Assembly: GCF_018069895.1 (NCBI RefSeq)
Contig: NZ_JAGQDH010000009.1
Span: 1-64,000 of the forward strand
DNA: 64,000 nucleotides
Reading direction: 5' to 3'
Source of the DNA: Roseovarius autotrophicus
GTDB taxonomy: Bacteria > Pseudomonadota > Alphaproteobacteria > Rhodobacterales > Rhodobacteraceae
Shown here: in pieces, positions 27,309 through 35,896 of the stretch
Numbering within the stretch: position 1 is the stretch's first letter
How the letters are laid out: the number at the start of each line of letters is the position of its first letter
Notes under the pieces: model-generated
Told to the model about the DNA's origin: nothing
The model's database searches: none
What the model saw: only the letters and a program-made list of their open reading frames with translations
Position numbers and translations under genes: made by a program

Positions 27309-28517
27309 GCAGGGGCGCTCAGGCGACTGGTTCTCATTCATCCGAACTATCATTCCGGCGGGGCGGAGATTGCCGGCAACTGGCCGCCCGCCTGGGTGGC
27401 CTATCTGGCCGGGCCGCTCAAGGCCGCCGGTTACACCGACATCCATTTCATCGACGCGATGACCCACCATATCAACGAGGAGGAATTGCGCGCGCGGATC
27501 ACCGCGCTGCAACCCGATATCGTTGGTTGCACCGCGATCACGCCCGCGATCTATCGCGCCGAGCGGGTGCTGGAGATCGCGCGCGAGGCGGGGCTGGTGC
27601 ATGTCAGTCTTGGCACAGAGGCGGCGGCGCAGATGAAACTTGACCTTTTCAAGAAGGAAACACGCGTCGAGGAGAACAAGGAGGTCATCCGCCTGCTGCG
27701 CGAGGCGGATATTTTCACCGAGGCGCAATTCATCGTGGGTCTTGATAACGAGACCGAGGAGACGCTGGAGGAGACCTATCGTTTCGCCCGCGACGGGAAC
27801 CCGGATCTTGCCAACTGGACGATGTATACGCCCTGGCCGTTCACGCCGCTCTTTCAGGAATTGCGCGACAAGGTCGAGGTGTTCGACTTTGAGAAATACA
27901 ATTTCGTCACCCCGATCATGAAGCCCGCGGCAATGGACCGCGCGACGCTTCTGGACCGGATGATGCACAATTACCGGCGCTTCTACATGAACAAGGCGCT
28001 GTTGCATTACCACTTTGACGAGACGCGCGGCATCGCCGATGCGCAAATGGCCGATTGGGACGCGATGGCGGACCGCAAGCGCCGCGCGCAGGAGCGCAAG
28101 GCAAGCGTGCGCGAACAGATCAAGGCGAAGAAGGCCGATCTGGCCGCTGCGCAGGCCGAGGCGCGCGCGGTTGCGCGCGATGCGGGGGCACGCACGGGCG
28201 ACTATATCATGCGTCACCGAATCCCTGTGCCTGCGCAACTGGTGCTGCGGGCGCTGCCCGCGCGCCTTGCCGCGCCACTTTTGTTGCGCGCCATGGCCAC
28301 CCATGCCTGGACCTTCGCCGGGTCGGGGGAGGTGAGCATCGCACCCGCACGCCTGACGATCCGGGCCAACCCGCTGGCCGTGCCGGGCTGCGCGTGGCAT
28401 TGCGCGGTGTTCGAGGCGCTATTCCGGCGGCTGGTGAGCGCGCGCAGCACCGTGCGCGAGGTGAGCTGTTGTGCGCGGGGCGCGTCGGCTTGCGCCTTTG
28501 TCATCGAGACCGGCTGA
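27303..28517 (+). pseudogene. bchE: bchE::bchJ relic: two deletions in bchE and in-frame fusion to bchJ
   Basis: The open frame starts with the B12-domain of BchE, the anaerobic Mg-protoporphyrin ester cyclase (LIHPNYHSGGAEIAGNWPP, DIVGCTAITPAIY). It then jumps to AGLVHVSLGTEAAAQ, losing about 150 residues that should hold the radical-SAM CxxxCxxC motif. A second gap of about 45 residues lies after YMNKALLHY. Near codon 300 the frame enters the second half of BchJ, the vinyl-reductase-associated protein (GDYIMRHRIPVPAQLVLRAL, HAWTFAGSGEV, CARGASACAF). All three joints keep the frame. The apparent TTG start lies inside a PpsR site. Confidence 0.88.
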
Positions 28518-28651
28518 GAGGCGCGCGGCCTTGCGGGTGTTTTTCAAGCGGTGGCGCTTTTTGGTCCGGTGGGGTTTATGTGCTCTCCGTGCGTGTGGCG
28601 ACGTTGCGCGAGAGCGCCCGCCCAGGCAGGCGTTGCCCGGCGGGCCCAATG

Positions 28652-28679
28652 AAAAACCCCGCGCGATGGCGGGGTTTTC
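28652..28679 (-). terminator. Rho-independent terminator after ctpA
   Basis: On the minus strand GGAAAACCCCGC and GCGGGGTTTTTC form a stem with the loop CATC/GCGATG and a T-run. It lies 19 bases beyond the ctpA stop and also faces the bchJ relic; the stem is flanked by A and T runs, so it can act in both directions. Confidence 0.8.
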
Positions 28680-28697
28680 CGGAAAGTCAGCCTCGGC

Positions 28698-30041
28698 TCA
28701 CTCTTTGTTGCCGTTGCCCATCACGGCAAGGCCGCGCAGGATATCGACCGCATAGGCAAGCTGATAGTCTTCCTCGCGCAGGCGGGCCACCTCTTCGGCG
28801 CGTTTGCGCTCTTCCTCGATCTGCTTGATCTCGTCCTCGCTCAGGCTGTCATTGCTGAGCCGTCCGCGCAGATCCGCCTCGGAGCGGCCGGGGCGGCGGG
28901 GTGTCGTCTCTTCCGTCTCCTCGGTCTGGGCGCTGCGGCGGGGCTGTTCGACGACGATATCGGGGCTGACCCCGAGCGCCTGGATCGACCGGCCCGAGGG
29001 CGTGTAATAGCGCGAGGTCGTCAGCCGCATCGCGCCATTGCCCCGCAGCGGCATGACCGTCTGCACCGAGCCTTTGCCAAAGCTCTTGGTGCCCACGACG
29101 ATCGCCCGGTTATGATCCTGAAGCGCGCCCGCCACGATTTCCGAGGCCGAGGCAGAGCCACCGTTGATCAGCACGACGATGGGCTTACCCTGTGCCAGAT
29201 CGCCTGGCGTGGCGTTGAACCGCTCGCCATCCTGCACGTTGCGCCCGCGCGTGCTCACGATCTCGCCCTTGTCGAGAAAGGCGTCGGAGACCTTGATCGC
29301 CTGTGTGAGCAGACCGCCGGGATTGTTGCGCAGGTCGAGAATGATACCGCTGACCTTGTCCATGCCGCCGAGTTCCTCGATCTTTTCCTTCAGGTTCGAT
29401 TCGAGATTCGGATAGGTCTGGTCGTTGAAGGTGGTGAGCCGCAGCACCACCGCGTCACGCTCGGTTCGGGCGCGCACCGCCGTGAGCTTGATCGTGTCGC
29501 GGATGATCGACACGTCGAAGGGTTCCGCCGTGCCCTCGCGCACCACGGTGATGACGATTTCGCTGCCCACCGGGCCGCGCATCAGCTCTACCGCCTCGTT
29601 GAGGGTGAGGCCAAGAACGCTCTCTCCGTCCACATGGGTGATGAAATCGCCCGCCTCGATTCCCGCGAGATCGGCGGGTGTGCCGTCCATGGGCGAGACT
29701 ACCCTGACGAAGCCGTCCTCCTGCGTGACCTCGATGCCAAGCCCGCCGAACTCACCGCGCGTCTGTACCTGCATGTTCTCGGCATCGTCGGGAGAAAGGT
29801 AGCTGGAATGCGGGTCGAGCGAGGTGAGCATCCCGTTGATCGCCGCTTCGATCAGCTTGCGGGTATCGACCTCTTCGACATATTGCGCGCGCACCCGCTC
29901 GAAGATGTCTCCGAATAGGTCAAGCTGCTCATAGACAGAACTTGACCGCCCCTCCTGTGCCAGAAGCGGTGCGGCCACCTGCGTTGTCACGACCGCCCCG
30001 GTCAGGATGCCGGCGGCTGTGGCCATCAGGATCTTCTTCAT
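28698..30041 (-). CDS. ctpA: Carboxyl-terminal processing protease, S41 family
   Basis: A 447-aa periplasmic protease with an N-terminal signal or anchor (MKKILMATAAGILTGAVV), a PDZ domain (GEFGGLGIEVTQEDGFVRVV), and the S41 catalytic domain with Ser in GGSASASEI and Lys in SFGKGSVQ. The C-terminus is an acidic, Glu/Arg-rich tail that may be coiled. It trims or degrades periplasmic proteins, often cell-wall enzymes. It is last in the gpmI-envC-ctpA operon, starting 3 bp after envC. Confidence 0.95.
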   Translation of the reverse strand: MKKILMATAAGILTGAVVTTQVAAPLLAQEGRSSSVYEQLDLFGDIFERVRAQYVEEVDTRKLIEAAINGMLTSLDPHSSYLSPDDAENMQVQTRGEFGGLGIEVTQEDGFVRVVSPMDGTPADLAGIEAGDFITHVDGESVLGLTLNEAVELMRGPVGSEIVITVVREGTAEPFDVSIIRDTIKLTAVRARTERDAVVLRLTTFNDQTYPNLESNLKEKIEELGGMDKVSGIILDLRNNPGGLLTQAIKVSDAFLDKGEIVSTRGRNVQDGERFNATPGDLAQGKPIVVLINGGSASASEIVAGALQDHNRAIVVGTKSFGKGSVQTVMPLRGNGAMRLTTSRYYTPSGRSIQALGVSPDIVVEQPRRSAQTEETEETTPRRPGRSEADLRGRLSNDSLSEDEIKQIEEERKRAEEVARLREEDYQLAYAVDILRGLAVMGNGNKE

Positions 30042-30044
30042 CTC

Positions 30045-31187
30045 TCAACCTTCCTTGTCGGGTTTGAACCACGCAAGCGGGTCCACCGGTTCATTGTCTT
30101 GACGCAATTCGATATAGAGCGTCTGGCTGCGCATGGCACCCCCCTGATCGCGCGCGGCGCTTGCGGCAAGCAGGTCGCTGCCATCGCCGGGACCACCCAT
30201 AAGGCCTACGGGGCTTCCGCCGGGAAGCACCTCGCCCATGCGACCATAGACAATGTCTAGCCCGGCGAATACCAGAAGAATCCCGCTCTGCGGTTCCAGA
30301 ATGATCACATTTCCGTAGTCGAGCAAGGGGCCGCGATAGCGCACGGTCGCGGGCACCGGCGTGGTGACGAGGGCGCGGGGGCGCGTGGCCACGACGATGC
30401 CGGGGCGGGTGACGCCCGCTGCGTCCGCCTCGCCGGCGCGGCGCAGGATCAGCCCTTCGACCGGCAAGGGCAGGCTGCCTTTGCGCGCCTCGATGCCCGG
30501 CAGGCTGCCGGGGGCCTCGTCCATTGCGATTTCGCTCAGGCCCGAGGCAAAGCCCTCCAGCGTCTCGGTCGAGGCGATCAGCAGCGCGGTGCGCACCGGG
30601 TCTTCGGTAAAGCGGCGGGGCAGGTCGCTGCGCTCGGCAATGGCCTGACTGAGCCGGGTTCGTGCGTCCTGCACGCCCTCGAGCCCCTCGGACAGCGTCT
30701 CGGCGGCGCTTTGTTGAAGCGCGCGCAAGACGGCAAGATCCTGCACCTTTTCGCGCAACGAGAGCGCGCGCGCGTCGAGCGCGGGGGCCACCTCCGACAG
30801 GATCATCCCCGCCCGTGCGGTGCCCACCGGGCCGGACGGGTGCAGCATCAGGATCGGCACGGGCGCGCGGCTCATGGTCTGCAACACGCCCAGAAGCTGC
30901 GCGGTCTCGGTCTCGCGGGCGCGCAATTCGGCTTGCAGAACCTCCTCGCGAAGCGCGGCGCGGCGCAGCCCCTCGCGCATCGCTTCGAGCCCGCTTTCAT
31001 AGGCACGGATCACCTCGGTCAGCGCCTTGACGCGATTGCGCGCGCCCTCGGCCCGGTCGAGCGCCTCGGCGGCGAGCCCGAGCGTCTCGGCAGCGGCGCG
31101 CGCATTGGTGGCGGGGTCGCCGCTCTGCGCCGGGGCCATGCCCGGAAGCGCGAGGGCAAGGGCGAGGCAGGCGGCGGCAAGCCTCAT
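30045..31187 (-). CDS. envC: EnvC-like murein hydrolase activator (M23 fold)
   Basis: A 380-aa protein: signal peptide (MRLAAACLALALALPGMAPA), a long coiled-coil region of Ala/Arg/Glu/Leu up to about residue 230, and a C-terminal LytM/M23 domain (VRYRGPLLDYGNVIILEPQ). The usual metal-binding HxxxD and HxH residues of active M23 peptidases are not seen (GNVIILEP stands where GNxVxIxH is expected), as in EnvC-type activators that switch on amidases during division. ATG 31187 overlaps the gpmI stop by four bases; longer frames upstream lie inside gpmI. Confidence 0.88.
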   Translation of the reverse strand: MRLAAACLALALALPGMAPAQSGDPATNARAAAETLGLAAEALDRAEGARNRVKALTEVIRAYESGLEAMREGLRRAALREEVLQAELRARETETAQLLGVLQTMSRAPVPILMLHPSGPVGTARAGMILSEVAPALDARALSLREKVQDLAVLRALQQSAAETLSEGLEGVQDARTRLSQAIAERSDLPRRFTEDPVRTALLIASTETLEGFASGLSEIAMDEAPGSLPGIEARKGSLPLPVEGLILRRAGEADAAGVTRPGIVVATRPRALVTTPVPATVRYRGPLLDYGNVIILEPQSGILLVFAGLDIVYGRMGEVLPGGSPVGLMGGPGDGSDLLAASAARDQGGAMRSQTLYIELRQDNEPVDPLAWFKPDKEG

Positions 31188-32698
31188 GCCAGAAGGCTCC
31201 GCCCGGTCATTTCCTGTGGTTGCGCCAGTCCCATGAGCGCAAGCACCGTTGGGGCCAGATCCGCGAGCCGCCCGCCCGCGCGCAGCCGCGCACCCGCAGG
31301 TCCGCCGACAAGGATCACCGGCACCGGGTTGGTGGTATGCGCGGTATGCGGCCCGCCGGTCTCGGGATCGACCATCACCTCGCAATTGCCGTGATCCGCC
31401 GTCACGATCATTGCGCCGCCCGCTTTTTCCAGCGCCGCCACCGCGCGGCCAAGGCCCGCATCCACCGCCTCGCATGCGGCTATGGCAGCCTTCAGATCGC
31501 CGGTATGGCCGACCATGTCAGGATTGGCATAGTTGACCACGATCAGGTCATAACCCTCGGCAATCGCGCCGCAAAGCTGATCGGTGACCTCGGCGGCCGA
31601 CATCTCGGGTTGCAGGTCATAGGTCGCGACCTTGGGCGAGGGGGCCATGTAGCGATCCTCGCCACGTTCGGGTTCTTCGCGCCCGCCGTTGAGGAAAAAG
31701 GTGACATGGGGATATTTTTCGGTCTCGGCGAGGTGGAACTGGCGCAGCCCCGCGCGGCTCACCCATTCCGCGAGCGTGTTGACGATGACGCGAGGCGGAA
31801 AGACGGTCTCGAAAAGCGCGTTATGCGCCTCGGAATATTCCACCATGCCAAGGCGCGCGGACCAGTCGGCCATGGCCTCGCGCGCGAATCCGGTGAAGGC
31901 GGGATCGGCGAGCGCGCTCAGGATCTCGCGCGCGCGGTCGGCGCGGAAATTGAGGCAGAAAAGGCCGTCGCCCGGCGCCACGCCCGCATAATCGCCGATC
32001 ACCGTGGCGGTTATGAATTCGTCGGTCTCGCCGCGCGCATAGGCGTTGGTGACGGCCATACGCGCGTCGCGCGCGTGCTGTCCGCGCGCGGAGACAATCG
32101 CCTGATACGCCTCATCGACCCGCTCCCAGCGGTTGTCGCGGTCCATGGCAAAATAACGCCCCGTGACCGTGGCGATGGTGGTGCTTTCGGGCAGTATCTC
32201 GCCTAGCCGGTCGAGATGGGCGCGCGCCGATTTCGGGGCCACGTCGCGCCCGTCGGTGATCGCGTGCAGCACCACCGGCACGTCTGCTTCGGCAATGGTC
32301 CGCGCGGCGGCGGCGATATGGGTGATATGGCCGTGAACGCCGCCATCCGAGACGAGGCCCAGCAGATGCGCCCGCCCCCCCGTTTCCTTCAGCCGCGCGA
32401 TGAAGGCTTGCAGCGCCGCCATGTCGGCAAAGCTGCCATCCTCGATCGCAAGGTCGATCTGGCCCAGATCCATCGCCACCACGCGCCCCGCGCCGATATT
32501 CGTGTGGCCCACCTCGGAATTGCCCATCTGCCCGGTGGGCAGGCCCACATCCGGCCCGTGGGTGATCAGCGTCGCATGGGGGCAGTTGGCCATCAGCCGG
32601 TCCATGGTGGGGGTGCGCGCGAGGTGGGGCGCGTTGGCCTCGGGGCTGTCGCTCAGGCCCCAGCCATCGAGAATGCACAGGACAACGGGTTTGGACAT
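31184..32698 (-). CDS. gpmI: 2,3-bisphosphoglycerate-independent phosphoglycerate mutase
   Basis: A 504-aa glycolytic enzyme that interconverts 3- and 2-phosphoglycerate using two Mn2+ ions. The alkaline-phosphatase-like domain shows VLCILDGWGLSD at the N-terminus, the phosphoserine in GNSEVGHTNIGAG, and metal ligands in NPDMVGHTGDL and VTADHGNCE. The start at 32698 follows GGAGAACCC. It heads the gpmI-envC-ctpA operon, an arrangement frequent in alphaproteobacteria. Confidence 0.97.
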   Translation of the reverse strand: MSKPVVLCILDGWGLSDSPEANAPHLARTPTMDRLMANCPHATLITHGPDVGLPTGQMGNSEVGHTNIGAGRVVAMDLGQIDLAIEDGSFADMAALQAFIARLKETGGRAHLLGLVSDGGVHGHITHIAAAARTIAEADVPVVLHAITDGRDVAPKSARAHLDRLGEILPESTTIATVTGRYFAMDRDNRWERVDEAYQAIVSARGQHARDARMAVTNAYARGETDEFITATVIGDYAGVAPGDGLFCLNFRADRAREILSALADPAFTGFAREAMADWSARLGMVEYSEAHNALFETVFPPRVIVNTLAEWVSRAGLRQFHLAETEKYPHVTFFLNGGREEPERGEDRYMAPSPKVATYDLQPEMSAAEVTDQLCGAIAEGYDLIVVNYANPDMVGHTGDLKAAIAACEAVDAGLGRAVAALEKAGGAMIVTADHGNCEVMVDPETGGPHTAHTTNPVPVILVGGPAGARLRAGGRLADLAPTVLALMGLAQPQEMTGRSLLA

Positions 32699-32788
32699 GG
32701 GTTCTCCGGCCTTGATATGGCCCGTGTTTAGCCTGCCCGCGCGGCAGATGAAACACGCTTAAGCGTCGCGGGCGGCGGGACCGGGCGG

Positions 32789-33178
32789 CTACAGCCGACC
32801 GGCCTCTGTCAGCACCTTGCGCGCCGCGCGGAAACATTCCAGCGCCTGCGGCACGCCGCAATAGATCCCGACTGCGTGGATGATTGCGCGGATCTCCTCT
32901 GGGGTGACGCCGTTGTTGAGCGCGCCCCGGCAGTGCAACTCCCATTCGTGCATCTTGCCGAGCGCGCCAATCATGGCGAGGTTCATCATCGAGCGGGTCT
33001 TTGCGTCGATGGCGTCATCTCCCCAGCCGAACCCCCAGCACCAGGCGGTCATCGCCTCCTGAAAGGGGCGGGTGAAATCGTCGGCGGCAGAGAGGCTTTG
33101 CTCTACATACTCGGCGCCGAGCGTGGCCTTGCGCTCTGCGAGCCCCTTGAGAAACAGATCCTCGTCGAAAATGCTCAT
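32789..33178 (-). CDS. Carboxymuconolactone decarboxylase family protein
   Basis: A small all-helical protein of 129 aa. LHCRGALNNGVTPEEIRAII is the CMD/AhpD-like motif, but only one Cys (HCRG) is present, so the CxxC of AhpD peroxidases is absent. It resembles gamma-carboxymuconolactone decarboxylase (PcaC) in size. No other protocatechuate gene is adjacent; an enol-lactonase-like gene lies 29 kb away. ATG 33178 overlaps the stop of the YciB gene as ATGA, so the two are translationally coupled. Confidence 0.85.
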   Translation of the reverse strand: MSIFDEDLFLKGLAERKATLGAEYVEQSLSAADDFTRPFQEAMTAWCWGFGWGDDAIDAKTRSMMNLAMIGALGKMHEWELHCRGALNNGVTPEEIRAIIHAVGIYCGVPQALECFRAARKVLTEAGRL

Positions 33179-33810
33179 GTCTCGCCCTCCTTGTCGTCCT
33201 TGTCGTCCCCGGTCTCTTCCTCGGCCAGCGCATGATCGCGGAAAAGGCTGCCTTGGGTCATGAAGAACACGAAGATCGCCGCCGTCAGGCCGAAGGTCTT
33301 GAAATAGACCCAGATTTCCTCGGACTGTGTGCGCCAGATCGCCTCGTTGAGAACGGCCAGCCCGAGGAAGAACACCGTCAGGCGCTGTGTCAGGATCGTC
33401 CAGCCCTTGTCGGTGAGCGGCATTACGCCGTCCATCACCACCTGCAACCAGGATTGCCCGCGCAGGAGACCGATCCCCAGCAGCCCGCCAAACAACAGGT
33501 AGATGAGCGTGGGCTTCATCTTGAAGAAGCGCGGATCGTTGAACCAGACCGAAAGCCCGCCAAACAGCACGATCAGCACCGCTGTCGCCACCTGCATCCG
33601 GCTCAGATGGCCGGTCAGCCGCCAGAGCGCAGCCATGGCCAGAAGAAACACGGGGATGAAGCCTGCGGTGACGACGATGAAGCCCGCGTATTCGGTGCCG
33701 CCGATTTCGAACGTGTGGTCCTTGAGCCAGAGATAGGCCGCGAAGAAGGCGAGGATGGGTCCGAATTCCAGCGCCGGTTTTGCCCATTTCGGGGCAGGGG
33801 TCTCGGTCAT
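33175..33810 (-). CDS. yciB: Inner-membrane protein YciB/IspZ (septation protein A family)
   Basis: A 211-aa protein with about five or six membrane segments; LEFGPILAFFAAYLW at the N-terminus and SVWFNDPRFFKMKPTLIY with the central KPT motif identify the YciB/IspZ family, involved in envelope integrity and septation. The C-terminus is a strongly acidic tail (EEETGDDKDDKEGET). ATG 33810 is used in place of a start ten codons earlier because it gives the family N-terminus. It sits between the DMT transporter and the CMD-family gene in one transcription unit. Confidence 0.92.
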   Translation of the reverse strand: MTETPAPKWAKPALEFGPILAFFAAYLWLKDHTFEIGGTEYAGFIVVTAGFIPVFLLAMAALWRLTGHLSRMQVATAVLIVLFGGLSVWFNDPRFFKMKPTLIYLLFGGLLGIGLLRGQSWLQVVMDGVMPLTDKGWTILTQRLTVFFLGLAVLNEAIWRTQSEEIWVYFKTFGLTAAIFVFFMTQGSLFRDHALAEEETGDDKDDKEGET

Positions 33811-33823
33811 GCGATGTCCTTTC

Positions 33824-34726
33824 TCAGCCACCGAACTCAACTATCACCGCGCCCGCTGCGATCAACCCCATGAGGGCGATGCGGCGTGGCCCGACCGTCT
33901 CCTTGAGCACCAGCCAGCCGATCAGCGCGGCAAAGACGGTCGAGGTCTCTCGCAGGACGGCGGCCTGACCCACCTTGTCGAGCCGGGTGGCCAGCATGAT
34001 CGCGCCAAAGGAGAAGAACGCCACCACGCCGCCCGTCACGCCCCGCGCCATCAGCGGCCCAAGTGCGGGGCGCACCGCCATGGCGCGCCAGCGGGCATAG
34101 GCAATGGGCAGGATCGACAGCCCGTCGAACATGAAAAACCACGCAAGGAAGGTGAAGGGATCGGCGGCGGCGCGGATGCCATAGGCGTCATAGGTGGTAT
34201 AGAGCGCGACAAAGACCCCGGTGGCCACGGCAAGGCCAAGGGCAAGCGGCATGGTCTCGCGTTGCAGCACGTAATGGCGCAGATTGTAGAGGGCGAGGCC
34301 GTAGATGCCGGTCAGCAACACCGCGACGCCGCCCCATTGCACGGGCGTGAACCGCTCGCCGAAGATGAGCCATGCCCCGATCACGGTGAAAAGCGGCCCG
34401 GTGCCGCGCACGACCGGATAGACCACTGTATAGGCCCCGCGCGAATAGGCCATGGCCTGTAGCACCTTGTAGCCCACATGGATCACCACCGCGCCCGCGA
34501 AGATGGGCCACATATGCGGCTCTGGCCAGGGCACCACGAAAAGGGCGAAGGGCGCGGCCATGAGGCAGTAGCTGGCGTCGATGGCGCCCCGGCTGAGCCA
34601 GGGATCGTGCCGCCCCTTCTGCAGCGCGCCAAAGACCGCGTGCAGGATTGCGGCGAGAAGCGCAAGACCCGTGGCGAGCGTGCGCCCGGCCTCGGTGCCT
34701 TCGAGCGAGATGAGCCAGGCGCTCAT
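33824..34726 (-). CDS. EamA/DMT-family transporter
   Basis: A 300-aa inner-membrane protein with about ten segments in two EamA repeats (VRGTGPLFTVIGAWLIFGE ends the first; LRETSTVFAALIGWLVLKE the second). Such proteins export metabolites or amino acids; the substrate is unknown. The ATG at 34726 sits directly at the edge of a 23-bp palindrome, which places a GGGGGG stretch that could serve as ribosome-binding site within a stable hairpin. The frame extends further upstream through the palindromes, but those codons look non-coding. Confidence 0.88.
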   Translation of the reverse strand: MSAWLISLEGTEAGRTLATGLALLAAILHAVFGALQKGRHDPWLSRGAIDASYCLMAAPFALFVVPWPEPHMWPIFAGAVVIHVGYKVLQAMAYSRGAYTVVYPVVRGTGPLFTVIGAWLIFGERFTPVQWGGVAVLLTGIYGLALYNLRHYVLQRETMPLALGLAVATGVFVALYTTYDAYGIRAAADPFTFLAWFFMFDGLSILPIAYARWRAMAVRPALGPLMARGVTGGVVAFFSFGAIMLATRLDKVGQAAVLRETSTVFAALIGWLVLKETVGPRRIALMGLIAAGAVIVEFGG

Positions 34727-34781
34727 TGGGGGGCCAGCCCCCCAAACCGCATGTAGAATTGGGGGGCCAGCCCCCCAAACC
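34726..34781. repeat. Two identical 23-bp GC palindromes
   Basis: TTGGGGGGCCAGCCCCCCAAACC occurs at 34726-34748 and again at 34759-34781. Each can form a hairpin with the stem TTGGGGGGC/GCCCCCCAA. The first abuts the EamA start codon. Confidence 0.85.
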
Positions 34782-34810
34782 CCCCGGGATATTTCAGGCC
34801 AGAAGAAACG
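34782..34810. repeat. Dispersed intergenic repeat, copy A
   Basis: CCCCGGGATATTTCAGGCCAGAAGAA. It shares the core CCCCGGRRTATTT and, with copy D, GCCAGAAGAA. The other copies are near 41941, 50174 and 61090. Confidence 0.6.
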
Positions 34811-34820
34811 GGGGCCGGGG

Positions 34821-35831
34821 TCATTCGCTGTCAAGGCCGGTGAGGGCGGCGGCGAATTCCTCGGGATCAAACGGGGCCAGATCGTCTATCTGCTCGCCCA
34901 CGCCGATGGCATGGATGGGCAGGCCGAACCGATCGGCCAGCGCCACGAGTACGCCGCCGCGCGCGGTGCCGTCGAACTTGGTCATGACAAGCCCGGTGAC
35001 ATCGGCGAGCTTCTGGAAAATCTCGACCTGGGACAGCGCGTTCTGCCCGGTGGTGGCGTCGAGCACCAGAAGGGTGTTGTGCGGCGCTTGCGCATCCTTC
35101 TTGCGGATGACGCGGACAATCTTGGCCAGTTCCTCCATCAGGTCGGCGCGATTCTGGAGCCGCCCGGCAGTGTCGATCATCAGGAGATCCGCGCCCTCGG
35201 CCTCGGCCTTCGTCATGGCATCGAACGCGAGGCTTGCAGGGTCCGAGCCCTCGGGCGCGGTCAGCACCGGCACGCCCGCCCGGTCGCCCCAGACCTGCAA
35301 TTGTTCGACGGCAGCGGCGCGGAAGGTGTCTCCGGCGGCGATCACCACCGATTTTCCGGCGGCCTTGAACTGACTGGCGAGCTTGCCGATGGTGGTGGTC
35401 TTGCCCGAGCCGTTCACGCCCACCACCAGCACCACCTGTGGGCGCGAGGGGTAGAGTGGCATCGGGCGCGCCACAGGGGCCATGATGCGGGCGATCTCAT
35501 GCGCGAGCAACGCCTTGATCTCGCGAGAGGAAAGGCGCTTGCCCATGCGTCCTTCAGCGAGGTTGGCAATAACGCGCTGCGCGGTTTTCACGCCCATGTC
35601 TGTGCTGATGAGCAGGTCTTCGAGGCTTTCCAGCATGGCGTCGTCGAGCACCCGGCGCGGGGCCTCGGCGGGATCGCGCCCGACAAGGCGTCCCAGAATG
35701 CCGGGGCGTTCGGGGGCGGGCGCTGGCGCGGGGGCGGTTTCCACCGCGTCCTCGACGATCGCCTCCAGCCCCTCGTCGAGTTTCGACGCGGATTTGAACA
35801 GCCGTTCCTTGAGTTTCGAGAAAAACGCCAT
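34821..35831 (-). CDS. ftsY: Signal recognition particle receptor FtsY
   Basis: A 336-aa SRP receptor GTPase that docks ribosome-SRP complexes at the inner membrane. A short acidic/proline-rich N-terminal segment (APAPAPERPG) precedes the NG domain, which has G1 GVNGSGKTTTIGKLA, DTAGRLQNRADLMEEL and TKFDGTARGG. The A domain is much shorter than in E. coli, as is usual for alphaproteobacteria. ATG 35831 is preceded by GGAGGACAC. Confidence 0.97.
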   Translation of the reverse strand: MAFFSKLKERLFKSASKLDEGLEAIVEDAVETAPAPAPAPERPGILGRLVGRDPAEAPRRVLDDAMLESLEDLLISTDMGVKTAQRVIANLAEGRMGKRLSSREIKALLAHEIARIMAPVARPMPLYPSRPQVVLVVGVNGSGKTTTIGKLASQFKAAGKSVVIAAGDTFRAAAVEQLQVWGDRAGVPVLTAPEGSDPASLAFDAMTKAEAEGADLLMIDTAGRLQNRADLMEELAKIVRVIRKKDAQAPHNTLLVLDATTGQNALSQVEIFQKLADVTGLVMTKFDGTARGGVLVALADRFGLPIHAIGVGEQIDDLAPFDPEEFAAALTGLDSE

Positions 35832-35896
35832 GTGTCCTCCATGCCGGTTTCCCGACCCCTACTGCGGATCGGCGGCAGATGGAAGCCTCGGGCGGC

